Position numbers and translations under genes: made by a program. Under the pieces are notes generated by a model. It was not told the origin of the DNA, ran no database searches, and was given only the letters and a program-made list of their open reading frames with translations. 64,000 bases of DNA, taken from Hyperoplus lanceolatus (lineage: Eukaryota; Chordata; Actinopteri; Uranoscopiformes; Ammodytidae). Where the stretch lies: assembly GCA_026929865.2 (NCBI GenBank), contig CM049400.1, positions 15,037,001 through 15,101,000 on the forward strand, given 5' to 3'. Below are positions 12,400-25,072 of this stretch, one piece after another. Position 1 is the stretch's first letter, and each line of letters opens with the position of its first letter.

Positions 12400-15300
12400 C
12401 CTGGCTTGGTTATAATGCTTATCAAGCACATCTAATTGCAAGCCTAAGTCAAATTTCTGTAGGTGATCCTGATTGATTTTGTCACTTGTGAGGTAGCTGA
12501 CTAATGTTAGTACTAACAGTGTCACTCTAACCTACTCCAAGACATGTTGCTGTGCTTAGCGTTGCAAAAACAACACTTAGAAGGCAAGATACCAAGGCTT
12601 AAGGTCTTGCATGTATTTTCAAAGGAGACAATATCTTAGTTTGCATATTTTTCCCTGAAGCAACGTGTGTCCTCTGCTTGTTGTGTTTGTGAAAATGTGA
12701 GAGGCATAATCATGCTGCAGTGTGCTATTTATTCAAGGTTGGGTGAGTAGAAATTCAGAGTCGCTGCCAGACACTTAACTTCAAATTCCAAAAACTCCTT
12801 AAAACAAAACCATTTTGAATAGACAAAGTCTCCAGTCCTTTTAAGGTAAATGCACTTTCCTCTCTTTCATCTCTAATGCAAGAGGCAAATAGCCAATAAT
12901 CATAGTTCCCAGTGTCTTCCTGCATTGCATTATAGGGAGCGGTCTTTGGAGAGCATGCTGTATGAAATAGCTTTTATTCTCATTGTATGTTTTTTTTTCA
13001 TGGCACCTAAGGGTATACACTATACAGGTGAACACATGTTTCATGTATTGAAGATTTATACACATAGGCAGGCAGACTGAGTGACAAAACAAAATAAATT
13101 AAAAAAATGCCATATATACGGAAATAAACAAACAACAAAAAATGAAACTATGAGGCTATACAGAGTACAGGCATGTTTGCTGTAGTCCATTACTACACAG
13201 CCCAAGATGCTAATGTTAGTCATGATCCATTTCAAAGGGGAAATAATTACGAAGCAAATGCAATTTAATCTCTTGCATCCTCATCTGAGAAAGAGGCACA
13301 TGCCAGCCCAACTAAAGTTGGGGCTGTTGCCTCATTACATGAAAAGTGCATAACATTAATTGGATTAGTGGAACAGAGAGCAATTCCTAGGAGCAAAGAC
13401 GGCATAACATTTTCGGCATATTTTAACAAAAGCAATGCAAAAACCTTTATGGAAAAGAATATCTCACTTTTGCAGTTTTGAAAAAATGTCTCCAATATCA
13501 GTGGATGGATTAGCATGACAGTTGGTACACACATTCATGATGTATGATCCCCTGGCTTTTCATAGCACCATCATGTCAAACTTTACTACAAAAGACCAAA
13601 TCTAATAACGTTTACATCTGCTTCTGCTGCACTTTGTATTGAGTGATAGTTAGTGAATTTACCTATAGATATCTATTGATGGATATAATGTCTTAACCTT
13701 TCAAAGCAGTTAGTATAGATATGAAAGATATGCACCTTTTAAACTGTAAAGTGCCATAAAGTTGAAGCACATTATGTGCTCATCTTCACTTTCCTGACTC
13801 TAATGTTGCGGTATGATTCATCCTTCTCTTTGAAATGTGTTTACGTCAAGGCTTGGACTGTTTATCCAGCCCTTCATACTCACTCCAAATGATCCATTTC
13901 AGCCTCTGATCAAAACTGGTCCCTTTTCTGACTTTAATACCACCCTCTAACAACTCCATGAAAAATTAACACCATTATGCAACTTCTGAATATCATCTGT
14001 AATTGCTTTTTTAAAGCTCCCCATATTTTTCTTTCTGTTGTTGATAAACATGTAATGGGCTTATTTCTTTTTTGTCCCAAAAAATCATGCGACCTAATCC
14101 GTGTGACCTTCATCTGTAGCTTTGCATGGCTGACTACAGAGGGCAGACACATCCCCGAGGACCCCAATAGGCTTGACGTGGCCCAGCTGCACGCTGGCAC
14201 AGAGTTATACCCGAAAGAGGCCGACCAGGAAACTGAGCTGTGCTGATAGAGCAGATGCATCACTTTTTCTGTTTGCTGTGCATTTGTGTGTGTGTGTCTG
14301 TGTGGGGGGTTCCGCAAATGCATGTACCGAGAGATGGTGGTTCGGAGGAGCGAGCGTTGCTGGGTTGCTAATGTTATTCCCCTCCCAATTTGCTGCTTTT
14401 GCACGTTCATTACCACTGCAATTATACTGTTGGTGTGTATAGGAAACATGAGTAAATGAATTAGGCAGGAGCATGGGAGAGAGTGGGAGTGGATACGGGA
14501 AAGTGGCGCATTCTCTAAACCTTTTAATGAGGGAGAAAATTTGCTGAAGACAGGGCTCTGTTAATGGAATTTGAACTTGATTACAGGGTAGCGGACACAC
14601 ATTCAGCAGAGTCCCTGTCCTCCAAATCTTGGAATATTTACAGTATTTATAATCAAGGCATTGGCAGCGGTGAGTGCCATCTGTACAAACTCCAGTTTCA
14701 TTATCTTACATACCTAATGATACTAATCCTTTAAACTGTATTACAGTCAATTTGTGTGGCACAGGACCAGTGCAACACATAAGCTATTGAGTATGGCTTG
14801 CTGGACCTTATGACGGTCTAAAATGAACTTAGCTGGTATTTGTGCACCCAGTTTGGAGAAAAGTTTGATGGGGATTTGTTAGTAAGTCTAAAAACACGAG
14901 AGAGAGAGAGAGATTTTGATTTAACTTATTCAAACTGGGAGAGGAGGCTCTTATGTGAAAATTAAATCAGCCTCATGGGTGGAAAAAGCAATTAATGACC
15001 TTTTTCCTGTTTTTGAAGTTAAATGTTGGAGGTTAAAAGTTCCTGCGTTATCTCAGTTAATTACTTTGTCGATGGACAGCCTTTGAACTTGAGCTGTTTT
15101 GTCATTGCATAAACTTTAATGTCATTCACTTCATTATTTGAACCAAACAGTCCCATCAGTCAAAGATGCATCTCACAAACTTAACTTTGTTTTACTTCAC
15201 CAAGCACGTATACTATAATTTGTTCTGGTAACAGCTGTTTAAAAATAAACAAATGTCACATACATTCAAATATTAATTTCAGATAATTCAATCTAAAAGG

Positions 15301-15834
15301 ATGATTTCCAAGCCATTTACACTATAAGAGAGTTCTTGCCCCCTGTCATAATTTCCTGACTTACACTGTAAGAAACGAGGGATAAAATCAAGAGTCCTCA
15401 AGTCATTTAAAGCTTCAGTCTGAGATAGCCGACGTTTAAAGAAAAGATACAGCCTTTTGAGTATGACATTTCCTCTATGTGTTTCCAGACAAAGAGTCTC
15501 ATTGTTAAGCCACCGTGGAAGTCAATACTGGTACGTGGTGGGACACATCACTACAAGAATGTTATTGGATATCCTATAACAGAAGAGAATTTAAGTGAAC
15601 AGAGGCCTGTTTGAGGAAGCTGGTTTTGAGGCAACCCAGAGTATGTTCATTCTGAGTTAGTGGAAACTCTGGGTTTTCCGTTTCAGGAAGCAGGTTCAGT
15701 GCACCTCAGAGTCAGTTACTGCGGCAACATGCGCCATGGGTCTAACCTGCTGGATAGGTGGTTAGACCTACCCTGAGTTTGTTACGCTACAGCTCCGACT
15801 GAAGAAAGAGTCACTGTCACAACGCGTCCCTGTA
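12397..15834. other. Single-copy sequence, no gene recognised
   Basis: The frames at 13934-14600 on both strands overlap each other and show no domain, so I treat them as chance. 14570-14740 may be conserved non-coding sequence. A short (AG)n run lies near 14899. Confidence 0.45.
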
Positions 15835-15839
15835 CAGTT

Positions 15840-16419
15840 AACAGGATTGTTAAATTACGTGTTTGTTTAATGGAAATATGGGAGGCAAAAATAAAGAATG
15901 AAATGGAGAAAAGTTTCCAAGTTATCAGAGGAGGTTTAATGAACTGATATCACAGAACAGGTTATGCAGCCTCTCGGGACAGGAAAGGTTAAAAAAGTGA
16001 AACCCTTCTCTACAGCCAGGCTTTTTAGCCTCCCTAAACAAAAGACAATGATTGGTTTTTATTGCTGTCATCTGGTTTCTGGGATCATCCTCTTGCACCT
16101 CTCTGGACGTCCTCTGCTGAACTTTACTGACTGGGTTAAGCTTCCCAGCCTGATAAGAGTGTTTACAACTTGCTTGACCATCAAGGCCTTTGTTTTAGCA
16201 GGCCTCAGGAATGTTGCTATCTATGGGAGAATCAGGTTAAGTTTTATAGCTGTTTCACCTCTTCGTTTCCCCAGCACCAAGAAGTGTTGAGTGAGAACAT
16301 TTATTAAAGTCAAATGTAAAGAATAAACAACTTGTTTAAATTGATTATATATTGGTAAATGCATATTAATGGGGGGGGGGGGGCATAATATCACAAATTA
16401 GAGTTTATTTTTTCTAACA
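15840..16419 (-). repeat. LTR-like repeat, copy A (probable solo LTR)
   Basis: This is the reverse complement of the repeat at 29916-30486 and is related to 48361-48896. Read on the minus strand it starts TGTTAG, has a poly-C tract near its start (16371-16383 on plus), and ends near AAACAAACACG...TGTT. A perfect 5-bp duplication (CAGTT, 15835-15839 and 16420-16424) flanks it. Length, TG start, ATTAAA/AATAAA-type signals and the 5-bp duplication suggest a solo LTR. The terminal TT instead of CA leaves the class open. Confidence 0.6.
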
Positions 16420-16424
16420 CAGTT

Positions 16425-17094
16425 TAAAATCACTCCATAGAAATCTCCATCAGGATGTTTTTATTATGTACTGATGATTTTACGTTTGATCGATCATTTA
16501 TCTGATCAGTAGTTCTCAGCCCTTGTGTCGTTCATATAGGCGGCCACCTTACACATTGGGAACATGCTCTATACAGATTAATAAACCTATTTGTATTGTA
16601 TGTATATAATTCTTTTTTTTATTAATAGGAGTTTTGGTAAAGGGTTGAAATGTAATTCTACAGCTGCACGCGATAGTTACTGTTCACGTGATATCCCAAA
16701 GTCACAGACGAGCCTCGTTAAATAGCCTTATATGAATATAGGAATAATATTATAATTTAAACTGTGATCACTTGAGGACAAGGGATCTGGTAATAAATCA
16801 ATCAGGCTGTACAATGGAAACTGTCACCTAATTTATCTGACGTTAATGTCTTTCACTCCCCATTTAAAAGAAGCGACAGTCAGTTTAGTGCACAGTATTG
16901 TAGCTTGCTTACATAATAGAGCGAATACAAAACACTGTGAGCAATGCTGTACAGCGCCAGCTTAATACTTTTGCTGCTCCTGATATGCATAACTTAATTC
17001 TTAGAATAGACTATTGCTTCTCATACGGAAGTGTAATGATTCTCTTGACTAAAAATGTTTGCCCTGTTTTTTTCTGAATTGCCGAGGTAATTAG
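16425..17094. other. Single-copy sequence between LTR-like copy A and the Gypsy element
   Basis: AT-rich, with no coding frame or repeat recognised. Confidence 0.5.
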
Positions 17095-17099
17095 ATCAC

Positions 17100-17646
17100 T
17101 GTCATGACTCACGGCTCGGCAGTCTCTCTTTCTCCTATGTGTGTTTTCCCTCGTCTGTCTCTCCTTTGTTTTGTTGGTCCATGTGTCGGCTTCCCTGTTG
17201 GCATGTGGGCGTGGTGGCACTCCAGGGAAGGCTGTTCCAGGTGTGGATCGTTGGGCTAATCTGGGCAGGCTGTTTCCAGGTGTGGATCGTTGGGCTAATC
17301 AGGGCTCCCTAAACCTGTGGACTACAGTCATTCAGCGCCAGAGTCTACTACGTACCAGAGCGGTAACTTACCCGAGATCAGGAATATCTTTTGTTATTGT
17401 TTTCTTCATGTCTCCAGTTGGAGTGAGTTCTAACTCTGCTCCTTGTTTTCCTTCCGTGCCAGTTGCCTCCGCTGTTCACTTTTCCTGCTCGCCTGCCTGT
17501 GGGTTTCCGGATATCCACTTGCCTCTGATCGCCACGCCATTCAGCCGTACAGTGTCCTGCCTGCCTGCCTGCCTAATAAACATTGTTCTAAACTGACTAC
17601 CTGGTATCTGTTCTGATTTTGGGTCCAACCTCAAGCTATCACAACA
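17100..17646 (+). repeat. 5' LTR of the Gypsy element
   Basis: It begins TGTCATGACTC and ends CTATCACAACA. An AATAAA polyadenylation signal lies near 17575. It is matched over most of its length by the 3' LTR. It contains two tandem copies of a 38-bp unit (17229-17306) that are also in the partner LTR, so the tandem array predates this insertion. Confidence 0.92.
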
Positions 17647-17662
17647 GAAGACTCTGGCTAAC

Positions 17663-18667
17663 ATGGACCCAGCAGATACAGACAGGCTACGCCAAGCGGT
17701 GGTAGCACAAGGCACTCTTGTGGGACAACATGAAATGGCCCTCCGAGACGTTATCTCCTCGCTGGGGGAACTCACCACGAACATGGCGGCGTTGGGAGGA
17801 CAGCTCCACGGAGTCATCACGCATCTAGCTCCTGCTCAACGCGACCCAGGTCCAGCACCTGTCCTTCTGCCTGCCCGAGAGCCTCGTGTCCCCGCACCGG
17901 AGCGCTATGCCGGGAGTTTTGGGGTATGCAAGTCGTTTCTCCTCCAGTGCTCTTTAGTTTTTGAACAACAACCCAGCTCGTATGCCTCGGACCGAGCCAA
18001 GATTAGTTACCTCATAGGCTTACTCTCTGGACATGCTTTGACTTGGGCGTCTTCAGTGTGGGAGAGGCAGTCCGCCGTATGTTTTTCGTTTCCTAGCTTT
18101 GTAGCTGAAATGAAGAAGGTTTTTGACCACCCGGTGCGGGGTAGGGACACTACTAAGCACCTACTCCAACTACGACAGGGGGGTCGCAGTGTTGCAGAAT
18201 ATTCGGTGGAGTTCAGGGCATTAGGAGTGGAGACGGGGTGGAACGACGAGGCGTTACAGGGGGTTTTTCTCAACGAATTAGTTGATTCGGTTAAGGACGA
18301 GTTAGCTGTGCGAGATGAGTCAGCTGATTTAGATGAACTCATAGCTCTAGCTATTAGACTGGACAATCGCCTCCGAGAGCGTCGTAGGGAAAGGACCAGT
18401 CGCTCTCTTGGACCTTTTCATTTCTCTTCAGCTGACGCTGGATATGCCTCCAGCCATCGCACCAGTGAGTCGCCTGGGTTTCCTGCTCTTCCTCCGTCTG
18501 CAGAGGAGCCCATGCAGTTGGGTCGGAACCGACTCGCGCCTTCCGAACGGAATAGGAGATTCGAGGGTGGATTATGCCTCTACTGTGGAGAACCTGGACA
18601 TCAACGGGCTAGGTGTCCCCGCCGGTTAAACCTAAGCCCTCACCAGTCGCAGACGGGGTTCTGGTGA
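17663..18667 (+). pseudogene. gag: gag region of the Gypsy fossil
   Basis: The open region encodes a Gag-type protein of about 334 residues. Its middle is a retrotransposon capsid-like segment, followed by a basic tail with one CCHC zinc knuckle ([14 protein letters not shown], about 18574-18617), the nucleic-acid-binding part of Gag. It starts 16 bases after the 5' LTR, with only a short leader between. Its 3' end overlaps the start of pol in another frame, as the family's frameshift expression would require. Confidence 0.88.
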
Positions 18668-21600
18668 GTAGCACAGTATTGCCCTGTTTGCCCCGAAGAT
18701 GCATTGACATTGAACCTAGTATTTTCCTTAACGGGAATACTTATCAACTTATGGCCCTAGTCGATTCAGGTTCTGACTCTAATATTCTTGACTCTAATTT
18801 TGTGAAGCACTGTCAGATAGTCACCAATCCCATTGACCCACCGCTCAAAGTTAATGCACTCAATGGTGATGTTTTGGCCCTTATTTCCGAACAAACGCAG
18901 CAGTTGCCTCTCCTGTTGGCTGGCAACCACAGAGAAAGGATAACGTTCCATGTTATGCCCTCCACACATGCTCCCTTAGTGCTCGGGCTTCCGTGGCTAC
19001 AGGTACATAACCCTGTGATTGACTGGGCCACTGGGAAGATAGCTAGTTGGAGCTCTTTCTGCCATGCTACTTGTCTCAGATCAGCTCAGCCCCCATGTTC
19101 CGTTAAGGAATGTGTTGCCTCATCAGAACCTCCTGACTTGTCCTCTGTTCCTCGGGAGAATCACGACCTGGCCGAGGTGTTCAGCAAGCACCGGGCCTTA
19201 TCCTTACCTCCTCACAGATCTTACGACTGCGCCATCGACCTGCTGCCTGGCGTCTCCTTTCCCACCAGCCGGCTCTACAATATCTCAGCTCCGGAACGCG
19301 AGTCCATGGAGAAATACATCACGGATTCACTGGACTCAGGTATTATCCGCTCCTCTTCCTCTCCATTAGGAGCTGGCTTTTTCTTTGTGGCTAAGAAGGA
19401 TAAGACTCTGAGACCATGTATTGACTTTCGGGGTTTGAACAATATTACGGTAAAGAACAAATATCCCCTGCCACTGATTAACTCTGCTTTTGAACCACTC
19501 CATGGGGCTACTGCTTTTTCTAAGTTGGATTTACGCAACACCTACCATTTGGTCCGCATCAGGGAGGGTATGAGTGGAAGACTGCATTTAACACCCCTTT
19601 AGGTCACTTTGAGTACCTAGTCATGAAGTTTGGTCTTACCAATGCCCCAGCAGTTTTCCAAGCCCTGATAAATGACGTGCTTAGGGACTACTTGAACCAC
19701 TCTGTGTTTGTCTACCTTGATGATATCCTGATTTTTTCCCACAACATGGAGGAGCACGTTGTACACATGCGCCAGGTCCTCCAGAGGTTGTTGGAGAATA
19801 AACTGTTTGTTAAACAAGAGAAGTGTGAGTTCCATGTTTCCTCAGTGTCGTTCCTGGAGTGCGGACAGGTGCTTGCCGAACCAGCCAAGGTCCAGGCAGT
19901 TACGGCATGGCCGCAGCCTGGCTCACGGAAGCAGCTCCAGAGATTCTTGGGCTTCGCCAACTTCTACAGACGGTTCGTGAGAAACTACAGCCAGGTAGTA
20001 GCACCACTCACTAAACTAACCTCTCCGTCTGTTCCATTTGTCTGGTCGCCTGCAGCCGAGGATGCATTCTGCGAGCTGAAGAGACGCTTCTCCTCAGCTC
20101 CCATCCTGGTGCAGCCCGACCCAGCTCGTCAGTTCGTCGTCGAGGTGGACGCTTCGGATCTTGGAGTGGGAGCTGTGTTGTCGCAGAGAGCCGAAGGAGA
20201 CAACAAGCTTCATCCCTGTGCCTTCTTCTCCAAAAAGCTGTCTCCTGCGGAGAGGAACTACGACGTCGGCAACAGAGAGTTGCTAGCCATTAAGCTGGCT
20301 CTGGAGGAGTGGCGTCACTGGCTGGAGGGGGCGGCGTCTCCATTTACGGTATTGACGGATCACAAGAACCTGGCTTACATTCAGACTGCTAAACGGTTAA
20401 TGTCCCGCCATGCACTTTGGGCTCTGTTTTTTGGTCGGTTTAACTTTAACCTCACGTTTAGACCTGGTAGCAAGAATGTTCAACCTGATGCCCTCTCCAG
20501 ACAGTTTAACCCCGATAACGGCAGTTCCTCAGTTCCGGATACTATTCTTCCCCAGTCCTGCCAGGTGGGCTCTCTGACGTGGGAGATTGAGTCCCTGGTT
20601 AAGGGGGCTCTCCAAGGGGACCCCGGTCCTGGGTGTGGGCCTCCGGGTTGTCTGTTTGTACCCGTTTCTGTTCGTCCTCAGGTGCTGAAGTGGGGTCACA
20701 CTTCACGTTTCGCCTGTCATCCTGGAGTTTCCCGTACCCTGGCCCTGATCCAACGCCATTTCTGGTGGCCGTCCATCGCTGCCGACACGTGTGAGTATGT
20801 GAAGGCGTGTACCATCTGCGCTCGTGGCAAGTCGACTCATCGCCCCCCAGCCGGGCTCCTGCATCCGCTCCCTGTGCCTGGTCGCCCATGGTCGCACATA
20901 GCGCTGGACTTTGTTACTGGATTACCACCGTCTGAAGGTAATGACACAATTCTAACTATTGTGGATCGTTTCTCCAAGGCGGTGCATTTCGTGGCCCTTC
21001 CAAAACTGCCCTCGGCTGCAGAGACTGCTGAGCTGGTGATTAAGCATGTGTTCCGGATCCATGGGATTCCCTTGGACATTGTCTCGGATCGAGGGCCTCA
21101 GTTCACCTCTCAAGTGTGGAAGGCGTTTTGCCAGGCGTTGGGGGCCTCCGTCAGTCTTTCCTCCAGTCATCATCCCCAGTCCAATGGCAAGACCGAGAGG
21201 GCAAATCAGGACCTGGAGACGGTTCTGAGATGCATCTGCGCTCACAACCCAGTGTCGTGGAGCTCACATCTCACCTGGGTTGAATACTCTCACAACTCCC
21301 TGACGTCGGCTGCTACAGGTATGACACCGTTTGAAGCATCTCTGGGCTACTTACCACCTCTCTTTCCCACTCAGGAGATCGAGATCGCCGTGCCCTCTGT
21401 TCAGCACAACGTGCGTAGGATCCGCAGGATCTGGAGGGATTCCAGAGCGGCCCTCCTGCGTACTAGGGAACAGAATCAGAGGTTGGCTGATCGGCGGCGG
21501 ATCCCTGCTCCCGTGTACGTACCTGGCCAAAGGGTTTGGCTTAGCTCCAGGGACATTCCCCTTTGTGTCGAGTCCAAGAAGCTGTCTCCCCGGTATATTG

Positions 21601-21966
21601 GATCATTTGAGGTCGATAGGGTCATTAATCCTGCTGCCATTCGCCTTAAGCTTCCCCAGTCTCTCAGGATACACCCTACGTTTCACGTCTCCCAGCTTAA
21701 GCCAGTGACTGCCAGTGAGTTGTGCCCGCCTACCGTCGCCCCACCACCCCCCGTCTCATTGATGGTCACCCGGCCTTCACGGTCAGCCGGGTGATGGACG
21801 TTCGGTGCAGAGGGAGGGGCTACCAGTACTTGGTGGACTGGGAGGGTTATGGGCCAGAGGAGAGGAGCTGGATCGCCAGGGGCCTCATCTTGGACCCCGC
21901 ACTCCTCCGGGAGTTCTATGCCAGGTACCCAGAGAAGCCTGGTAGACCGCCTGGAGGCGGTCGTTG
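18613..21966 (+). pseudogene. pol: pol region of the Gypsy fossil (PR, RT, RNase H, IN, chromodomain)
   Basis: Parts in order: aspartic protease with the DSGSD signature (about 18760); reverse transcriptase with YLDDIL (about 19711-19728); RNase H with EVDASD (about 20143); integrase zinc-binding H/C region (about 20697-20830) and catalytic core with DFVTG and [13 protein letters not shown] (about 20905-21210); and a chromodomain with YLVDWEGYG (about 21770-21940). Chromodomains target chromovirus integrases to chromatin. The region is broken, with about two interruptions, so no functional polyprotein is expected. Confidence 0.88.
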
Positions 21967-22461
21967 AGGGCTCGGCAGTCTCTCCTTTGTTTTGTTGGTC
22001 CATGTGTCGGCTTCCCTGTTGGCATGTGGGCGTGGTGGCACTCCAGGGCAGGCTGTTCCAGGTGTGGATCGTTGGGCTAATCTGGGTAGGCTGTTTCCAG
22101 GTGTGGATCGTTGGGCTAATCAGGGCTCCCTGTGGACTCCAGTCATTCAGCGCCAGAGTCTACTACGTACCAGAGCTTTAACTTACCCGAGATCAGGAAT
22201 ATCTTTTGTTATTGTTTTCTTCATGTCTCCAGTTGGAGTGAGTTTTAACTCTGCTCCTTGTTTTCCTTCCGTGCCAGTTGCCTCCGCTGTTTCCTTTTCC
22301 TGCTCGCCTGCCTGCGGGTCTCCGGATATCCACTTGCCTCTGATCGCCACGCCATTCAGCCGTCCAGTGTCCTGCCTGCCTGCCTACCTAATAAACATTG
22401 TTCTAAACTGACTACCTGGTATCTGTTCTGCTTTTGGGTCCAACCTCAAGCTATCACAACA
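21962..22461 (+). repeat. 3' LTR of the Gypsy element
   Basis: It matches the 5' LTR from the GGCTCGGCAG block to the terminal CACAACA and is somewhat shorter at its start. The AATAAA signal is near 22390. The left limit is approximate because the first bases have diverged from the partner LTR. Confidence 0.88.
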
Positions 22462-22466
22462 ATCAC

Positions 22467-22879
22467 ATCTCATAGAGTTCTAAGTCTTGTGTAGACAGAT
22501 CATTGCAAAAAGCTAATTGCAAGTATGTTCTTGCCTCTCCTTTACCGAGGCACACAACTTCAGAAACACAGATTCAGAAATTCCATTAAACATGTCTAAA
22601 CAGTTGCTTCATCCTGTAATCGAAATTAATTGATATTCTGTTTTCATGAATTATTTGAAAGCCTGTGGCTGCAGGTGGAGTATAAGAGACCATGGTATAT
22701 TCTTGACTACATTATATTATCTCCATTGTGTGTTTACTTTATATGAAGTGTTCATTTATTCAAAGGTTATCTTTTCCTGTGACCAATGTGGCAAGATACA
22801 TTTAGGAGAAAAGGGGAGGCAAACCCTTATTACAACTGTGAGTTATGGAGGATGACATCAGAGTTTTTGACCGAGAACT

Positions 22880-22915
<36 letters not shown>

Positions 22916-24413
22916 GCTGACTGTCATTGTATCTTAAGTGTCAATTTTCATGTTCCAGCAGAGTTACGTTGTCTCTGTTAAAATGAAATGGACTTTCACT
23001 AGCTGTTCAGCAATACTGCACAGGTTAATTTGGGTCCAGGACAATATGTTGGGCCATCATACAAGAGGATGCACATATTTATAAGGATGCACAAAGAAGG
23101 GGGATTTTCTTTGCTGTCATTTTACAGAATAGTGCGGCATGCTGTAGAAGCGGGCGAACAAACCATGTTTTTTCATGCCTACAAACTACTGTACAGTACA
23201 TACATTTTAAATGCATGGGTGTGTATACTGTATCTCACCTTAATATTAATGGATGTGCTGGGTATCATTGTGCAAGCACAGCGTTCATTTGTATATTGAT
23301 TTATTTCCATAAACTGTGTATTATCTGCATCTATTTTCTTCCGCTGTCAATGGCCAGGAACATATGCTTTACACATTTGCACTGAAACAGCCTCAGGGAT
23401 GTTGTGATTAATGCATCCCACTTAGCTCAGCCCATCTCCACTCTCTAGACATGCTTTTCTGAGAGGCGCAATCATATCATTCAAATTCATGTCTTCGTTT
23501 ACTAATATATCATATGAACGTGCTCCATTACAGCTTTGGGATGGCAGCCATCCATTTGAGCCAGGGTTAAAAGATTTGATAATAAATGCAGACCTGTGAA
23601 AGTCGGCATTCTAACAGACTGGGTGTGGTGGTGGAATGAAGCACTTGTCCTACGAGTTTGATGGCATGCATCATTGAAAATGACAAAATGTAAAAATTGT
23701 TTAGAGGACCTTATTAAATATGTATGAAACTCGGTTTTTCAAGGAGGGCATAGACAGGGAAATCCATCATCTCATTGTGAAATGCAAAAATACTATTAAA
23801 GTATGAATATTTAGTATAATTTTTCCTGCCACTGTGCAGAGTGCAAGAGACAAAAGAACACCCTAAAACATGTTTTTAATTCATGTATTTAATAAAACAT
23901 GTGACTTCCAAACACAGTTATTTTTCTTCCTTTGGTTCGAATACATTTAATATAATGGCCATTCCTTGATCTGAAGTGTTTCAATTCGAAGCAGTGTCTC
24001 CTGGTGCCAAATGGTTCCCAGATAAATAGATTGTCATAATACCTTCACTTGCGGTGAGAACACTGGAAGAAGCAGTGCGAGAGAACTCGTCAACAAACAT
24101 AAGGAAATTGACATTGGAACATATTGGGAACAATGGTGTTTACAGCTACTCAATTAGAGAGATTAGTCAACCTCTCCAAGGTCACCAAAACAAAGGCATA
24201 TTCATGTAGCATAATCCCTCTAAGTCAAATATTAATTGCTTCATGAATGTCTGAGGACTAAGGGGCATTGCCATGGGCCATGGCTCATGGAAATGCCATT
24301 AGGGTTGTAGCAAAAACTTAACAGACCTTTTTATCAAATCTTTACAAGATGAAAACTCTGAAACCACATCACTCATCTTGTCACCTTGTTTATTTAGTCT
24401 GCTTCTTAATGTA
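22467..24413. other. Single-copy sequence, no gene recognised
   Basis: AT-rich and non-coding, with one GT microsatellite (22882-22913). Short frames at 22646 and 23030 have no recognisable domains. Confidence 0.45.
22882..22913. repeat. (GT)n microsatellite
   Basis: Sixteen GT units, about 420 bases right of the Gypsy element. Confidence 0.95.
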
Positions 24414-25069
24414 GTGAGCTTTCACACATAAAAGCCCACACCAAGGTGCTTTTTTTTGCCACTGCATGGATTTGATCGACTTAAGTTTGGTTTCGCATTG
24501 CAGAATTGCCAGCACACTAAATAACTTTACATAACATACCCACGTCCTGTGTTCATCACCTACGGCCAGTATAGGGTCCCCCTATACTGGCCATTGATTT
24601 GTTTATAGATGGGAGTGCGTCTGATGACATGTGTTTCTATTCGGTGGTATAGCCTTCATCAGTTTTAATGAATGAATGAAGACGCAGTGTTGTATAGTTC
24701 AGGCAGCCGCCCAGACAACGCACACTTCCCACTTTGACCAAAGTTGTATTAAAATATATTTTTCAGCAACCCCCCGCCCACCCTCCTACAGTTCGCCTGT
24801 CAGTGGCTCAAATCTCCTCTGTGTGACTTCTGTTAGCCGGCCAGGACTTCCTGTAATTGGTCTGAAAGTCCGGACCATCCAAAAACTGCTTTCACACTGG
24901 AAACTGACCAAACCATGGTTCAGTATAATCCGGACTGAGACCTCCTCTTTCGGTCTGCCTGTGTAGTCCAGACTGTGGTCAGCCAGAGGTTTCACACCTG
25001 TAATTTAGGTTTGGATCAAACAGAGAAGTCCGAAAGTCCAGAACAAACAAGGTAAGTGTGAAAGCCCCC
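24414..25069. mobile_element. Degraded TIR element with GCTTTCACAC ends
   Basis: The left GAGCTTTCACACATAAAAG and the right GTGTGAAAGCCCCC share an inverted GCTTTCACAC. Internal TCCGGACCATCC, TTTCACACTGG and GGTTTGGATCAAAC motifs are like those of other fish elements with '-TTCACAC-' ends, including the one at 47245. It contains a perfect 13-bp-stem hairpin (24564-24592). No target duplication was found. Confidence 0.4.
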
Positions 25070-25072
25070 AAA

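Larger units (their letters stand above)
17100..22461 (+). mobile_element. Ty3/Gypsy chromovirus-type LTR retrotransposon, broken fossil
   Basis: The element runs TG...CA between a 5-bp target duplication ATCAC (17095-17099 and 22462-22466). It has two LTRs, a gag region with a CCHC zinc knuckle, a pol region with protease, reverse transcriptase, RNase H and integrase, and a C-terminal chromodomain. This order is that of vertebrate sushi-like chromoviruses. Gag and pol lie in different overlapping frames, as is usual for the family. The coding part is broken, with about two breaks in pol. By eye the LTRs differ at about 13 sites over some 470 aligned bases, plus a few indels, so the insertion is fairly recent. 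Confidence 0.93.

Noticed and set aside
12123-12525. Several open frames of about 60-100 codons across the CA array, made of Cys-Val repeats
   Set aside because: They are translations of the microsatellite in different frames, with no domain or splice support. The same applies to the frames at 39681-40068, 45687-45955 and 25236-25455.
13934-14600. Overlapping open frames of 89-171 codons on both strands
   Set aside because: The frames conflict with each other, contain low-complexity Thr-His from a GT-rich stretch, and show no domain.
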